Source of the DNA: Cantharellus purpuraceus
Lineage: Eukaryota > Basidiomycota > Agaricomycetes > Cantharellales > Hydnaceae
Direction: 5' to 3'
Length of the DNA: 64,000 nucleotides
Assembly: GCA_025174535.1 (NCBI GenBank)
Contig: JALBUN010000005.1
Coordinates: 976,172-1,040,171, forward strand
The notes beneath the pieces are model-generated. The model searched no databases, had not been told where the DNA came from, and saw only the letters and a program-made list of their open reading frames with translations. A program made the translations under genes and the position numbers. This document shows, in pieces, positions 34,802-45,039 of this stretch. The stretch's first letter is position 1. Each line of letters opens with the position of its first letter.

Positions 34802-35299
34802 GATGTCAATAAAGAAGGATATATAAAATTTATTTACTAGATATGTGCATAGTTCTGAAGAGCAGAATGTCCATATTTTTATCTAATATTTATAAATTGA
34901 ATTATATATATTTTCTAAAGTTGTTAATAGCCAGATGCATGCACTCGTTCTGAATACTACAACAAAGTCCCATACAGAATTCCCTGTCCTTTCATCTATC
35001 ATTCTTCTACCAGTTCCTTGTTTCCTATCTTGCCAGTCTTTCATTCCAAATTCTTTGCTGCATAGCTAAATAGGTGTACCAGCCGATTGGATATTATCAT
35101 ATCATGGTAATGACGTCGGATGGAAGGTCACCTTGTCAGGAGCAGTTTGATCACATTATCAAAGGACAGCCTTTTGGCTGTGAGGGTTGATAATGATGCA
35201 CTTACTGAGCAGACAGTAGGTGAGACTTTGCAGCGGCATGGTGTACCAGATAATTGAATCGTTGTCCTTGAGCAGCCCGATGATGTCACTCGGTGTCGG

Positions 35300-35865
35300 T
35301 TCGCTTATGGAATAGATCCTATAAGCCTGCGTGCAATGGTCCTAGCAAGCAGACGGTGTGTAACGCAGTTGTTCAGCACTCCAAAGATCAATCATGGCGA
35401 GGGGTACGTAACAGGGAAGTGGGATAGTGCTCTGTGGTTGGATGAGGATGGGAGCAAAAGGTCGGTCCCGATGGCTGATCGTGCTCTGTGACTGGATGAC
35501 AATGCGGAGCCCGGTTGGGAGGTACGCGAAAGCTGGTTTCAGGAGAAGCAACCTCTCGGTGGCGGAGGGAAATCTGATCGTTGAACCAAGGTGTTTTACC
35601 TCAGTGTAGAGATGATGGATTGTGATGTAGAGTGTAGACTTAGAGCTTGGACTTTGACTTTAGAGCGCCGGCTGAAAACTTGTTTTTTGATTCCAAAGGC
35701 GAAAAACTAGCGCCTTTTTATATACAAATTCCCAGGGCACAACGACACAATATGAGGAGCAAATGATGCAAGAAATGCTGATCAAGCCAGCTGACAAAGC
35801 GTGTGAAGTTGAGCTACTAAAGGGGAAATCATGGAGAAATGAAACGACAGATAGGGACATCATTA
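35300..35865 (-). repeat. Promoter-bearing repeat inside element T, shared with 41310-41878
   Basis: It matches 41310-41878 inverted, from the GAATAGATCCTATAAGCCTG end to the GGGGAAATCATGGAGAAATGAA end, with scattered differences. Both copies hold TATATACAAA / TTTGTATATAAAAGG (about 35711-35720 and 41435-41446), a TATA-box candidate reading into the repeat. It is more GC-rich than the rest of T and probably a later insertion; I could not find its target duplication. Confidence 0.5.
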
Positions 35866-35929
35866 GACTGCTCATGGACAGCCATTCACTCCAAGGTGAC
35901 CTTGTATCCTACGTCTTTGGAGGCTTACA

Positions 35930-37150
35930 TTACTGGGTTCTCCCTCTACATCTTTTTCTTGAACTAGGAATTTGAGATTGATCAGAGTCTGAATCAGATT
36001 GATCAGAGTCTGAATCAGATTGATCAGAGTCTGAATCAGATTGATCAGAGTCTGAATCAGATTGATCAGAGTCTGAATCAGATTGATCAGAGTCTGAATC
36101 AGATTGATCAGAGTCTGAATCAGATTGATCAGAGTCTGAATCAGATCGTTCCTTAGACCTTTTTTCTTGATGCCTTGAACTAGGAGTTTGAGATCGTTCC
36201 TTAGACCTTTTTTCTTGATGCCTTGAACCTTGAGTCATTCCTTGCTTCCATGTTTGAAAATTAATCCTATTACCATCTACGTCATATGATGACATTTCAT
36301 TCTTCCTAGTATATATTGTAGATAGTTTTCTAGGCTCACCATTTATGAATAATTCCATTCTATTTAGTCTACAAGACTGATCTGAGTCTATAAGTATATA
36401 ATCTACACCTCTTTTCACTATCTTAAATGTCACCTTTCTGGTACCATTTTCCTGTAACCTTGTTACCTCCTGTTCTTGTTTTCCAGCCCAGTGATTCATA
36501 TCAAATTTCCAGTCAACAATCTCAGATATTATTGCTTTATATTTATCACCCTGTTTCTGAAGTTTATTAATGTCTGTTCCAAGTTCCACTACAGTATCAT
36601 CTGTTTCTACAATCCACTCATGCACTTCAGATTTCCATTCCACAATGTCTGATATTGTTGCAATACATCTATTAACCTGTTTCTGAAGTTTATGAATATC
36701 TGTTCTATGGTCCAATATAAGATTCTCTGCATTATGTGTATTGACCTGTTGATGAATATCTGTTCCATGGTCTGATATTGTGGCAACACACCTATTAACC
36801 TGTCTCTGAAGTTTATGAATATCTGTTCCAAATCCTGATACAATATCATTCATTTCACTCATCCATTCATCTAAATTCTCTTTCCTGTCTGTCAAAGTAG
36901 TTATAATTGTATTTTTTTCCTCAACCTGTTTCTTAAGCACCTGAATTTCCTGACTCTGGGAATTAACCTGTTGTTCAAGTATAGTGATCTGCCTATCCTT
37001 TTCACTCATCCAAGACTTGACATTTATAAGATCAGATATTAATTCATCTTTTACTTCCATTTGACTTGCCATAGCTTTTATCAGTGCATCATTGTCACTT
37101 ATCCAGCCTTTGATTGCTTTTATATCTTCAAAGATTTGTGACATTTTCAA
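35930..37150 (-). CDS. Element T protein: 406-aa coiled-coil protein with C-terminal SDSDQSD repeats
   Basis: Intact intronless frame. Residues ~1-250 are heptad-like with repeated blocks (TDIHKLQ(R/K)QVNRC.ATISD and VEWK..VHEWI), indicating long coiled coils. Residues ~255-310 look globular (VTFKIVKRGVDYILIDSDQS). Then come two basic RHQEKRSKERS copies and about eight 7-residue SDSDQSD repeats coded by a 21-bp DNA tandem repeat (about 35977-36145), ending RKRCRGRTQ. No homologous family recognised. The architecture suggests a structural or DNA-bridging role. Confidence 0.6.
   Translation of the reverse strand: MKMSQIFEDIKAIKGWISDNDALIKAMASQMEVKDELISDLINVKSWMSEKDRQITILEQQVNSQSQEIQVLKKQVEEKNTIITTLTDRKENLDEWMSEMNDIVSGFGTDIHKLQRQVNRCVATISDHGTDIHQQVNTHNAENLILDHRTDIHKLQKQVNRCIATISDIVEWKSEVHEWIVETDDTVVELGTDINKLQKQGDKYKAIISEIVDWKFDMNHWAGKQEQEVTRLQENGTRKVTFKIVKRGVDYILIDSDQSCRLNRMELFINGEPRKLSTIYTRKNEMSSYDVDGNRINFQTWKQGMTQGSRHQEKRSKERSQTPSSRHQEKRSKERSDSDSDQSDSDSDQSDSDSDQSDSDSDQSDSDSDQSDSDSDQSDSDSDQSDSDSDQSQIPSSRKRCRGRTQ
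35977..36145. repeat. 21-bp in-frame tandem repeat
   Basis: About eight nearly perfect copies of a 21-bp unit (ATTGATCAGAGTCTGAATCAG) in the 406-aa gene, encoding SDSDQSD on the minus strand. The near identity suggests recent expansion or ongoing slippage. Confidence 0.85.
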
Positions 37151-37291
37151 ATACCTCTCTGCTTATAAAACAGAAATGAAAAAACATAATAATCATTTTT
37201 TTCTGAACATTTGATATTTTGTATAGGCAGTAGATATATACATCTTGCTTTCTTAATAAAATGATTATTATGTTTTTATGTTATAAGCATT

Positions 37292-37618
37292 ATGAAGATG
37301 CTCTCTTTTATGCTTCAATGCAAGATAGAGTTTGATAGAAGAGTTAATGATTGGTATATATCTCGGATAGGATCCCTCCATGATTTGTTTCTGAGGTAAG
37401 TTCCTTTATAAATATCAAGGTTCCAATCACTGACTTTATACAGATGTACTGATGGCACACTTCTGGAACAGAAATTAACAGAGTTATATACTAGTATGGA
37501 GCAGGATCATTATTTTCCACCACTTTGGATGGAAAATCTGATGGTATTGCACCCTAAAGTACGAGGGATAGTCATACAGTCTCATGTTAGAACAAGATTA
37601 TCTACCACTATGCCCTAA
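37292..37618 (+). CDS. Element T protein: spliced 92-aa protein, unknown
   Basis: Exons 37292-37395 and 37444-37618 are joined by a 48-bp intron with GTAAGT donor and TACAG acceptor. Splicing keeps frame (MKMLSFMLQCKIEFD...HDLFLR then CTDGTLLEQKLTELY...RLSTTMP). It lies on the plus strand against the right terminal repeat. It is the only intron-containing gene I see in T and shows that T genes can carry spliceosomal introns. No family recognised. Confidence 0.5.
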
Positions 37619-37685
37619 CTAAGTTACTTTGTTTTAAAAATAGCTTCACTGCATTAAAGGTGTTTGTTTCCAAGACTTTCCTAAG

Positions 37686-38248
37686 ACGCTTGTTCAGAAA
37701 TACAACAAATACGTATATACAACCTATTTTCCTCAAATTTTATACAATACACTTCAATTCAAACTTATTTTCATATTTCAACATGATTCTCAAATTTTAC
37801 ACAATATACTAGATTAAAACATATTGTGATATTTTGGCATAATTCTCAAAAATAATTCTTTTTTCCCCAGTTAGTGGTGGCAACTCTCTTGAAGGAACAT
37901 CCAAATATCATTGATTCTTTCTTATACAATACTTATAACATAATTTGAACTATCTTTAATCCCCACCTGGTATTTGTATATCTAAATACCCTATATAATA
38001 CCAATTATATTCATATATACATTCCTATTATGTACATGTAAATGATTATGTTCATCTCAACCAAATGTCTTATCTTTAAAAGTTTATTAAAATATAGAAT
38101 ATATGTTTATATTTATGAAAATTTCACACATCCGAAATCTTTTAAGATATCCAAATTGTAACTCCCTGGCTTTATGTATCATTGAAATTCTGATGTATAT
38201 GAGATATACATCAGAATATTGTATACTGACATGATTCCGAACAAGCGT
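37686..38248 (+). repeat. Element T right terminal direct repeat (563 bp)
   Basis: Direct copy of 30378-30940 with the same inverted ends; preceded by CTAAG (37681-37685) and followed by the target duplication CTGAG. Confidence 0.9.
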
Positions 38249-38267
38249 CTGAGATAGAGGATGACAC

Positions 38268-40470
38268 TGTATGGGAACCACCTTTTCCCTATCAAATTCC
38301 ATTTATGCAGCACCAATGTGCTATTCTTTGCTTTTCCATTCCTAAATATCAGCATATATTTGATGCTTGTACCTGGAATGGACTTATTCAAATATTCTCT
38401 ATTTTTCCATATTTTTTCGGGAATATTCCATGCAGAACTCGGCTCAGAATCATTTATTTCTGCTGTGCTACAGTTGTGGACCCATAGGCACCCACAAACC
38501 TTTGCACAGCCGCCTCTCCCCTTTTGGACCAGGCATTCAGCCTGAATTCAAGCTCAGATGTCTCTGATCAATAAATATTCTCTAACTTCACAACCACAGC
38601 CTCTCAGGGCACTATTTTCCATGCAGATCATCACCTGACATGTGGCTATCCATGGCTGTCCAAACCAGTGCAGAAAACAGGGTGGACACCCTTCTTTTTG
38701 CCTGATCAGTGCCTAGCTCAGGGATCAGATCAGCTGATGGGTGATCAAATCAGGTGATTGCCTTGGAATATTCTACCCCTTTCCATAACATTCTAGCTGT
38801 TTCCTTCTATTATTAGATAGAACTTTCCAGAACCATTATTCAGCTCCTGATCAGTGTTAGTACTGTGATCAGATCCTGTGATTGGCTTGGAATATTCTAC
38901 CCCTTTCTTCCACCTTCCACAACCTTCCAGTAGTTTCCATCTATTAATAGGTAGAATATTCCAGAAGCATTAGTCAGCCCCTGTAAATACAATATATAAG
39001 GAGGCCATTCTGCCTCTGAAAGAAGAACATATCATCATATTCTACCCATCTTCTGCACACCAGTGTGACTAGAGTGACATACAGTGTCATCCTCTATCTC
39101 AGTAACTGTTGATTACCAGTTCAAGGATCTTTTACAGTTGTGTAACTGTACTTGATTGCACTCGAAGTAGCGATATTCCTGCTTTGGGCGTGAGTGTAGT
39201 ATCTGCCTCACGTGACTACGAATCTACAGGGTGAGATTGTCTGTCGATAGTCCTGCCATTAGTGCTCTTGTTTAAGTTACTAGTGTGTACTGCCTTTGCA
39301 GAGCATTAGAATCTTGAACTTGTGTGAAGCAGTTGCTAGACTACTTCACACATCGCTGTTACCTGCTTCAGAGTGTCACTGGTTGGACGGTTGGATTCAT
39401 CTGTTATTTGAATAATGTAAATAATTGCTTTGCTGGAGTGTAGTGACGAGCAGAAGTCGAATAGAAAGTGGAGCAGTGGTGGGAACACGATGTATGCGTA
39501 GTCGAATTGAAGATATACTTGAGTAGTATCTTCCTACGAAGTTTGATGGGATTTAATGTGATCTTCGTCTAGATATCGACAATTTAAGCAGGGATCAGGA
39601 GCAGATGACTCGAACGAGAGTAAATGCTTAATAAAAAAGTAGCCAGTGATTGTATGGCTTCGTAATTCGAGATTAGAGTTGGATATGCAATAGTCTAATA
39701 GAATATGCAAAAGCTAATAGAAATACGCGTTCGTTCTGGAGATATTCCAGATACGAATAGATTCAGACACACAGACAGAAACAGGTGAGAGGAAATTCTC
39801 TGTCAATTCAAGTGCATTACAGATGTGATTTATATATGATACTAAGTCCTATGAATGAGTGAAGTCATTCGTAAATGTCCTGAGTCAATGATGGGATGGA
39901 TGATGAGATGATGATGGGGGGAAGTGTCCATGATGATGAAATGATGAAAATAAAAGCGAAAATAATGTCCAGGAAGTTCTGGAACTCACAGGGGCTTCTC
40001 CTGTTCCCTATTCCATTCCTGTAACCGTCCTCCTTTACCCCCATTTTCCCTCAAAACCTCCTGAGCCTCCTATATGCTCCTGTTCCTCCCCTGTCCCCTG
40101 TAATCCCCCTCTCCTCTCCCTTCTCCCCAGAAGTCCGGCAGCTAGATGTCCGGCAGCTGGAACAACATCATCCACCTACTTCCTTTAGCCTCTAAGTGCA
40201 TTCCCCTCTTTTTGGAATATCTGGACCCCTAAGCATCCATGAACTCTAGACTCTGGAAGTCGTATTCATTTCTTGCTGCTAAGAAATGTATTACTTTTCT
40301 GCATATAGTCTGCATTGACCAATACAAAGGATTGTAACCAAAGTACAAATGTTAAATTGTTTCTGGAGTTGTGCTGCAGCAGGGTTTGATATTCTTCTCA
40401 GCTGTTCATTCACGGAATTGTGGTGATTTAGAGTTTGCCCTAACACCATAATTTTGCAGGTTCCAAAACA
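38268..40470 (-). mobile_element. X-family LTR, copy X4, reverse, split by solo LTR S2
   Basis: It starts TGTATGGGAACC and ends GGTTCCAAAACA, interrupted by S2. Left flank GACAC (end of X3) and right flank GACAA match at four of five bases. If X4 had inserted in X3, X3 should resume on the right, but it does not, so the right side has been rearranged. Confidence 0.7.
39402..40167. mobile_element. Solo LTR S2 (766 bp) inside X4
   Basis: TGTTATTTGAATAATG to CTGGAACAACA, flanked by perfect TCATC duplications (39397-39401, 40168-40172). The uninterrupted X sequence reads ATTCATCCACC. Nearly identical to S1, so recently active. Confidence 0.88.
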
Positions 40471-41309
40471 GACAAGCCAGGATGCATCGAGGACATATAT
40501 TGAACCACTCTGACAGTCCAACTCCACCAGCGCCTTTTCGTATCCAACTTTTAAATAGCACCGCAACTCCCTCTACACCTCAGTCTCTAATTCTAGCCAT
40601 CGATCATCACTCGTGTTTCATTGCCATTATCAGCCTTCTATTCACACCAATCCTTTCATCATTATTCACATGGCTTCCAATTCTATTCCCCTCTCCAACA
40701 TCTCTTCTAATAATACATCACACTGGTCTCTGGACACAGAGGACTATCAAAAATATGCTGAGCTCCACGGGCATGTTAAGCCGCCTCCACATGTCAAAAT
40801 ACTTCCAAAACTCTTTCAACATCCAAGATCCCCACATCTCTCTTATGCCATTGGCAATCCTAATTCTTTCACGATTCTGTTGAACCATATACATTCCTTG
40901 GCATTTCACCTCTATATCGTAACACGGATAGAAGAGTCGAACATGAGGTAGAGTTTCAGTCACCATCGCCAACCTATCCTTCCACTTCAATCCGACTCAG
41001 GTTACATCGTGTCAGGCAAAGGGACTGAATACTCTTGGAACAGGATACCATATGGAGACATATCACTAAGACAATAAGGAGTATTTGTTGTGGATGCTGA
41101 CTGAAGTCCTCATGTGACTCAGGGTCGATTTACCTTCGGAGCCATAGGGAAGATGGTATTGGTGGATGTTTCTATTGTTCTTTTATATGACTCACCCCTG
41201 TTTCATCTTTTAATTCATTCATACACAACTTACTCATCCTTGTTCTATTTTTGGTTCTTTTATTACTCATCACCTCCTATTCTTACAAAGATTACCCCTA
41301 TCTGTCACT
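40471..41309. other. Unassigned stretch between repeats
   Basis: Contains an open frame at 40613-40951 (MASNSIPLSNISSNNTSHWS...) with no recognised domain and no splice-linked continuation. It may be part of an older transposon; I cannot assign it. Confidence 0.3.
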
Positions 41310-41878
41310 TCATTTCTCCATGATTTCCCCATTAGTAGTTCAACTTCACACGCTTCATCAGCTGGCTTGATCAGCATTTCCTGCATCATATTGCATCATT
41401 TGCTCCTCATATGGTGTCGTTGTGCCCTGGGGATTTGTATATAAAAGGGCACTAGTTTTTGCCTTTTGGATCAATCAACAAGTTTTCAGCCAATGCTCTA
41501 AAGTCAAAGTCCATGCTCTAAGTCTACACTCTACGCTCTACATCACAATCCATCAGCTCTACACTGAGGTAAGGCACCTTGGTTCAATGATCAGATTTCC
41601 CTCTGCCACCAAGAGGCTGCATCTCCTGAACCCAGCTTTTGCGTACCTCCCAACCAGGCTCCCCATTGTCCAGTCACAGAGCACGATCAACCATCTGGAC
41701 TGTCCCTTTTCGCTCCCCATCCTCCTCCAACCACAGAGCACTATTACACTTTCCTGTTACTCAGTGCTACCCCTACCCCTCGACCTGATTGTTCTTTGGC
41801 ATGCTGAACAACTGCATTACACACCATCTGTTTGCTAGGACTGTTGCACACAGGCTTATAGGATCTATTCCGTGAGCA
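41310..41878 (+). repeat. Promoter-bearing repeat, second copy
   Basis: Inverted relative of 35300-35865, with a TTTGTATATAAAAGG TATA candidate at about 41432-41446. It abuts the Y2 retrotransposon fragment. Confidence 0.5.
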
Positions 41879-41879
41879 A

Positions 41880-44800
41880 ACCAACATTGCATTAGAGCAA
41901 TACATTGGCATAGCCTCCCTCTCAGGGGCATCATCTTGGTCATCCCATTCATCAGCCACTTCTATAGCTGGTATTTTTTCGTCTAGATGGTCCTTGGGAT
42001 TACACATCATGTTCTCCCTCTATTGGGGAGAATCCATCTACATTGTCCTCCACTATGTGTGAGGACACGTCCTTTTGGACCGCAGCTGACCTTATGTTGC
42101 CCTTTAGTTTGGGGCAACTGGGTCACATGTGTCCTGTCTGGCCACATTCATAGCACACAACATTACTGGTAACATTGTTTGATCAATCACCACTTGCATG
42201 TGCTGGTGGCTTTGATTGATAATTACCCTTAAAGGAGTAATTGTTGGAATTGAACCTGGAGCCCCCACTATGGGGTTCTGGCCTTGACGCACTTGCTCGT
42301 CATAAGTGTGTATTGGGAGCTGTATACACACATCCATGGGGCACAGGTTGACTCCCTGCATTCATCATACCAGTAGTTCTATTGACTACTGGTCTATGGG
42401 TTGAGGAGGATGCATTAGTTGCATTGTCCAGGCATTGCATACCATGGTGGTATCGCATCACTTCCTCTATCATTTGAGCAGTTTTGTACAACTGCTCCAT
42501 ACTGCTAAACTTGCCATTGAAGCCCTTTTTGAGGACTTCTTGTCTCAGAGGTTCGCACATTGCAGTTACAAACCTCTTCCTGTACATGGATGCATCTGGC
42601 AGCATTATCATGTGGCCTGCATACTTATCTAGGTCATTCATTAATTTGTGAATGGTCCTTTGACCCTGTGTTACAGAGTCAAATTTATTTGATGCATGAT
42701 GATGCGTCAGGGTGTGTAGGAATCTACACTGCAATCCTTGGATTGCAGTTTCCAGGGTCCAGTCTTGGACTGCCCTGTCATAGTGTTCTACATTTCTGTA
42801 GAACCATTCCTGGGCCTCACCTTTAAGGCGAGTGCCTAAGTACAATAGCTGAAACTTTGTACTTGATGGCCCTAGGAGATTATTCAACTTCAGCCATCAT
42901 AGCATACCTGCTACAAAGATCTTGAACTCTTCAAGATCTGTGCCTCCTGCATATTGCTCAGGAGGTGATACTTTAATGCCCACCTTGGCAAGTACAGACT
43001 TCTCTGGGTCTGTGTCTCTGTTATCGACTATGGCTACTCATACCATGTGAGTAATGCCATTGATAGGATCAATTGTGTCCAATTGATCCGGTATGCCTTG
43101 ACCTTCTAGGGTCAATGGTGCTGATTGTTCTCTGTTATGGGGAACATCTTCTTGAGGTACCCATTGGGTATCTCATTGCTCATGGTGGGTGTCTCCTGAA
43201 AGGCCTGCCACTCATACATGCTGATAACTGTTCAGCACATGTTGCAACTGTCGGTTTGAATCAACAGCCACATTGAGCTCTTGCTGGGGCTGCTGCTCTC
43301 TAAACAGCTGGCCAAGCTCCTGCTCTGCATGTTTAGCCTTCTGTTTGAGGGCTAATCTGTGTTTATGAGAAGCCTCAACTTCTTGTTGTTTCCATAGCTC
43401 AATCTCTTGATTGAGCTCCTTTGCCATAGATTGAGGAGTTTCCTCCTCATTCTGGATTGGTAATCCTTGCCTTACAAGGATTACTGGGTCTCTGATTCCC
43501 TCCATTGGGGGAATCTCATTTCCTCTGCCCATCCAATCATTCGGTTGGATCCTCTCACTCCAGGGAGATCCAGACTCTCTGGATTCAGATTCTCATTGAG
43601 AATCTGATCTTCAGTGATGTGACTTGCATTGCTCAGAGTTCTCTTGGAGTGATTTTAACATTGTTCCTAGCTCTGCTATTTGCTGCCCCATAGTAGTGGC
43701 AGCATGCCCTGCTTCGGCAGCCGTCTTGGCTGCCTGAGAACTAGCTTCGCTAATGCTCATGTTGATTACACATGAGTTGTTTGGTCAATCTTGTGATTGA
43801 TCTGTGGGTTTCTGTATGGGAACTGGTTTTCCCTTAAAAGATCTTGTTTAAAGTCCCGAAACTGTACAATTTCACTTCATGGCCTTAAAATATCGGCATA
43901 TATGTGCTGCTTTCTCTTGATTCAGGGCCATTCAAATATTCTCTATTTTTTCATATTTTTTTTGGGAATTTTCCATGCAGAAATGAGTCTACAAACTTAT
44001 TGTTCTGCTGGGCAAAGTTTTGGGACCCACATGGACCCACAAACCTTCACAGATGTCGGCAGCCCCAAAGTCAGCCAGAGTCACCTGGACTACTGACTCA
44101 TTTTCGATCACATGACTCATTTTAATCTCCGACTCAATCTGGTCACCACTGCCAGTAAATGCTCAATATCTTCACAACCACTGCACCTCCTGACTCCATT
44201 TTCAGTGGAGAGTTCAATAGAAGCTGTGCCTACCCATAGCTGTGCTAATCAGCCTGGGAAACGAAGTATTGACCGAGTTATTTGAGTAATGGTGACTCAT
44301 GCAATGACTCCTGCCATGACTCATGCTATGACTCCTTCCATGAACCAAAGTACAAACATTAAATCGTTTCTGGAGTTGTGCTGCAGTAGGATTTGATATT
44401 CTTCTCAGCTGTTTATTCACGGAATTGTGGTGATTTAGAGTTTGCCCTAACACCATAATTTTGCAGGTTCCAAAACAGTTTCACACTGCTCCATGCTGCA
44501 TGATTCCCTAGTAGAAGTATTGCTACTTCTACTTGTACTTGTATATTGAGCATGTTCCTTTCCTTTAGGAATGTTGGAGGCAGTTAATGACTGTCTCCTC
44601 CTTTCTTCTCTAATCAGAGAACCACTTGATGAGGGGTTTCTGTTTGACAGACAATCTATTGTGTGATCATCTGTGTGGTCTCGTGACCTCGATGACTCTC
44701 TCCTAGAGTCCTCCTTACAAGAAGTCCCTATGACTTCTCTAGGGTCTAGCTCCCCTTCATGGGAGCTTCTGCTGCTGGCTACACACCGCCATTCATCATT

Positions 44801-45039
44801 TATGATGTCCTGGGCACTGCCAGCACAACTCACTCTACTGTGAGTCATCATTATGGTGACTCCTTTCTTTCTTCTATCTTTGTAGACTAACTAAATTAGT
44901 CTACTAGTTGCTCACTTATATGAGCGACTGGGGGTTGGTATACATCTGTACACCAGCAACAGCCAGTTTTCTAGTATTGACTAGAAAACTTCAATAATGA
45001 GGAAGAATCAATTGATTCTTCCTTTGGAAGTTCAAAAAG
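41880..45039 (-). mobile_element. Y-family LTR retrotransposon, gag region (copy Y2), split by X6
   Basis: Minus-strand gag is recognisable in broken frames: an N-terminal Ser/Arg-rich part (44480-44851), a coiled part (43212-43532), the retrotransposon gag core (YAGGTDLEEFKIF, LLGPSSTKFQLLYLGTRL, AQEWFYRNVEHYD; 42500-42960), then KYAGHMIMLPDASMYRKRF and a zinc knuckle near 42120-42160 with a damaged Cys. Its 5' LTR is at 45040-46030. Pol is absent: the left end stops at 41880. Confidence 0.72.
43813..44477 (-). mobile_element. X-family solo LTR, copy X6 (665 bp, internally deleted)
   Basis: TGTATGGGAACTGG to GGTTCCAAAACA with perfect GTTTC duplications at 43808-43812 and 44478-44482. More than half of the X length is missing; the deletion junction lies near 44343, at the end of the TGACTCA-rich array. 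Confidence 0.85.

Larger units (their letters stand above)
30378..38248. mobile_element. Element T: 7.87-kb DDE-transposase element bounded by 563-bp direct repeats
   Basis: Left repeat 30378-30940 and right repeat 37686-38248 are the same length; reading them side by side I find one difference (CATTTAG vs CAGTTAG). Each repeat begins ACGCTTGTTCAGAA and ends TTCCGAACAAGCGT, so the repeats have inverted ends. The element is flanked by CTGAG at 30373-30377 and 38249-38253. Other X copies read CAGTTACTGAGATAGAGG uninterrupted, giving the empty site. The interior is AT-rich and codes for a PIF/Harbinger-IS5-like transposase and at least eight other small proteins. It has no reverse transcriptase, integrase, DNA polymerase or tyrosine recombinase that I can see. 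It contains a further repeat at about 35300-35865. Confidence 0.8.

Noticed and set aside
35977..36145. CRISPR-like array
   Set aside because: The repeats are contiguous 21-bp units inside an open frame with no spacers, in a eukaryotic genome.
30378..38248. Element T as an LTR retrotransposon or non-autonomous LTR derivative
   Set aside because: It has long direct repeats and a 5-bp duplication, but the repeats do not start TG or end CA, there is no polypurine tract before the right repeat, and no gag, RT or integrase; the only enzyme is a DDE_Tnp_4-like transposase.
30378..38248. Element T as a Polinton/Maverick, virophage-like or Starship element
   Set aside because: No protein-primed DNA polymerase, packaging ATPase, capsid protein or DUF3435 tyrosine recombinase is visible, and it is smaller than those elements.
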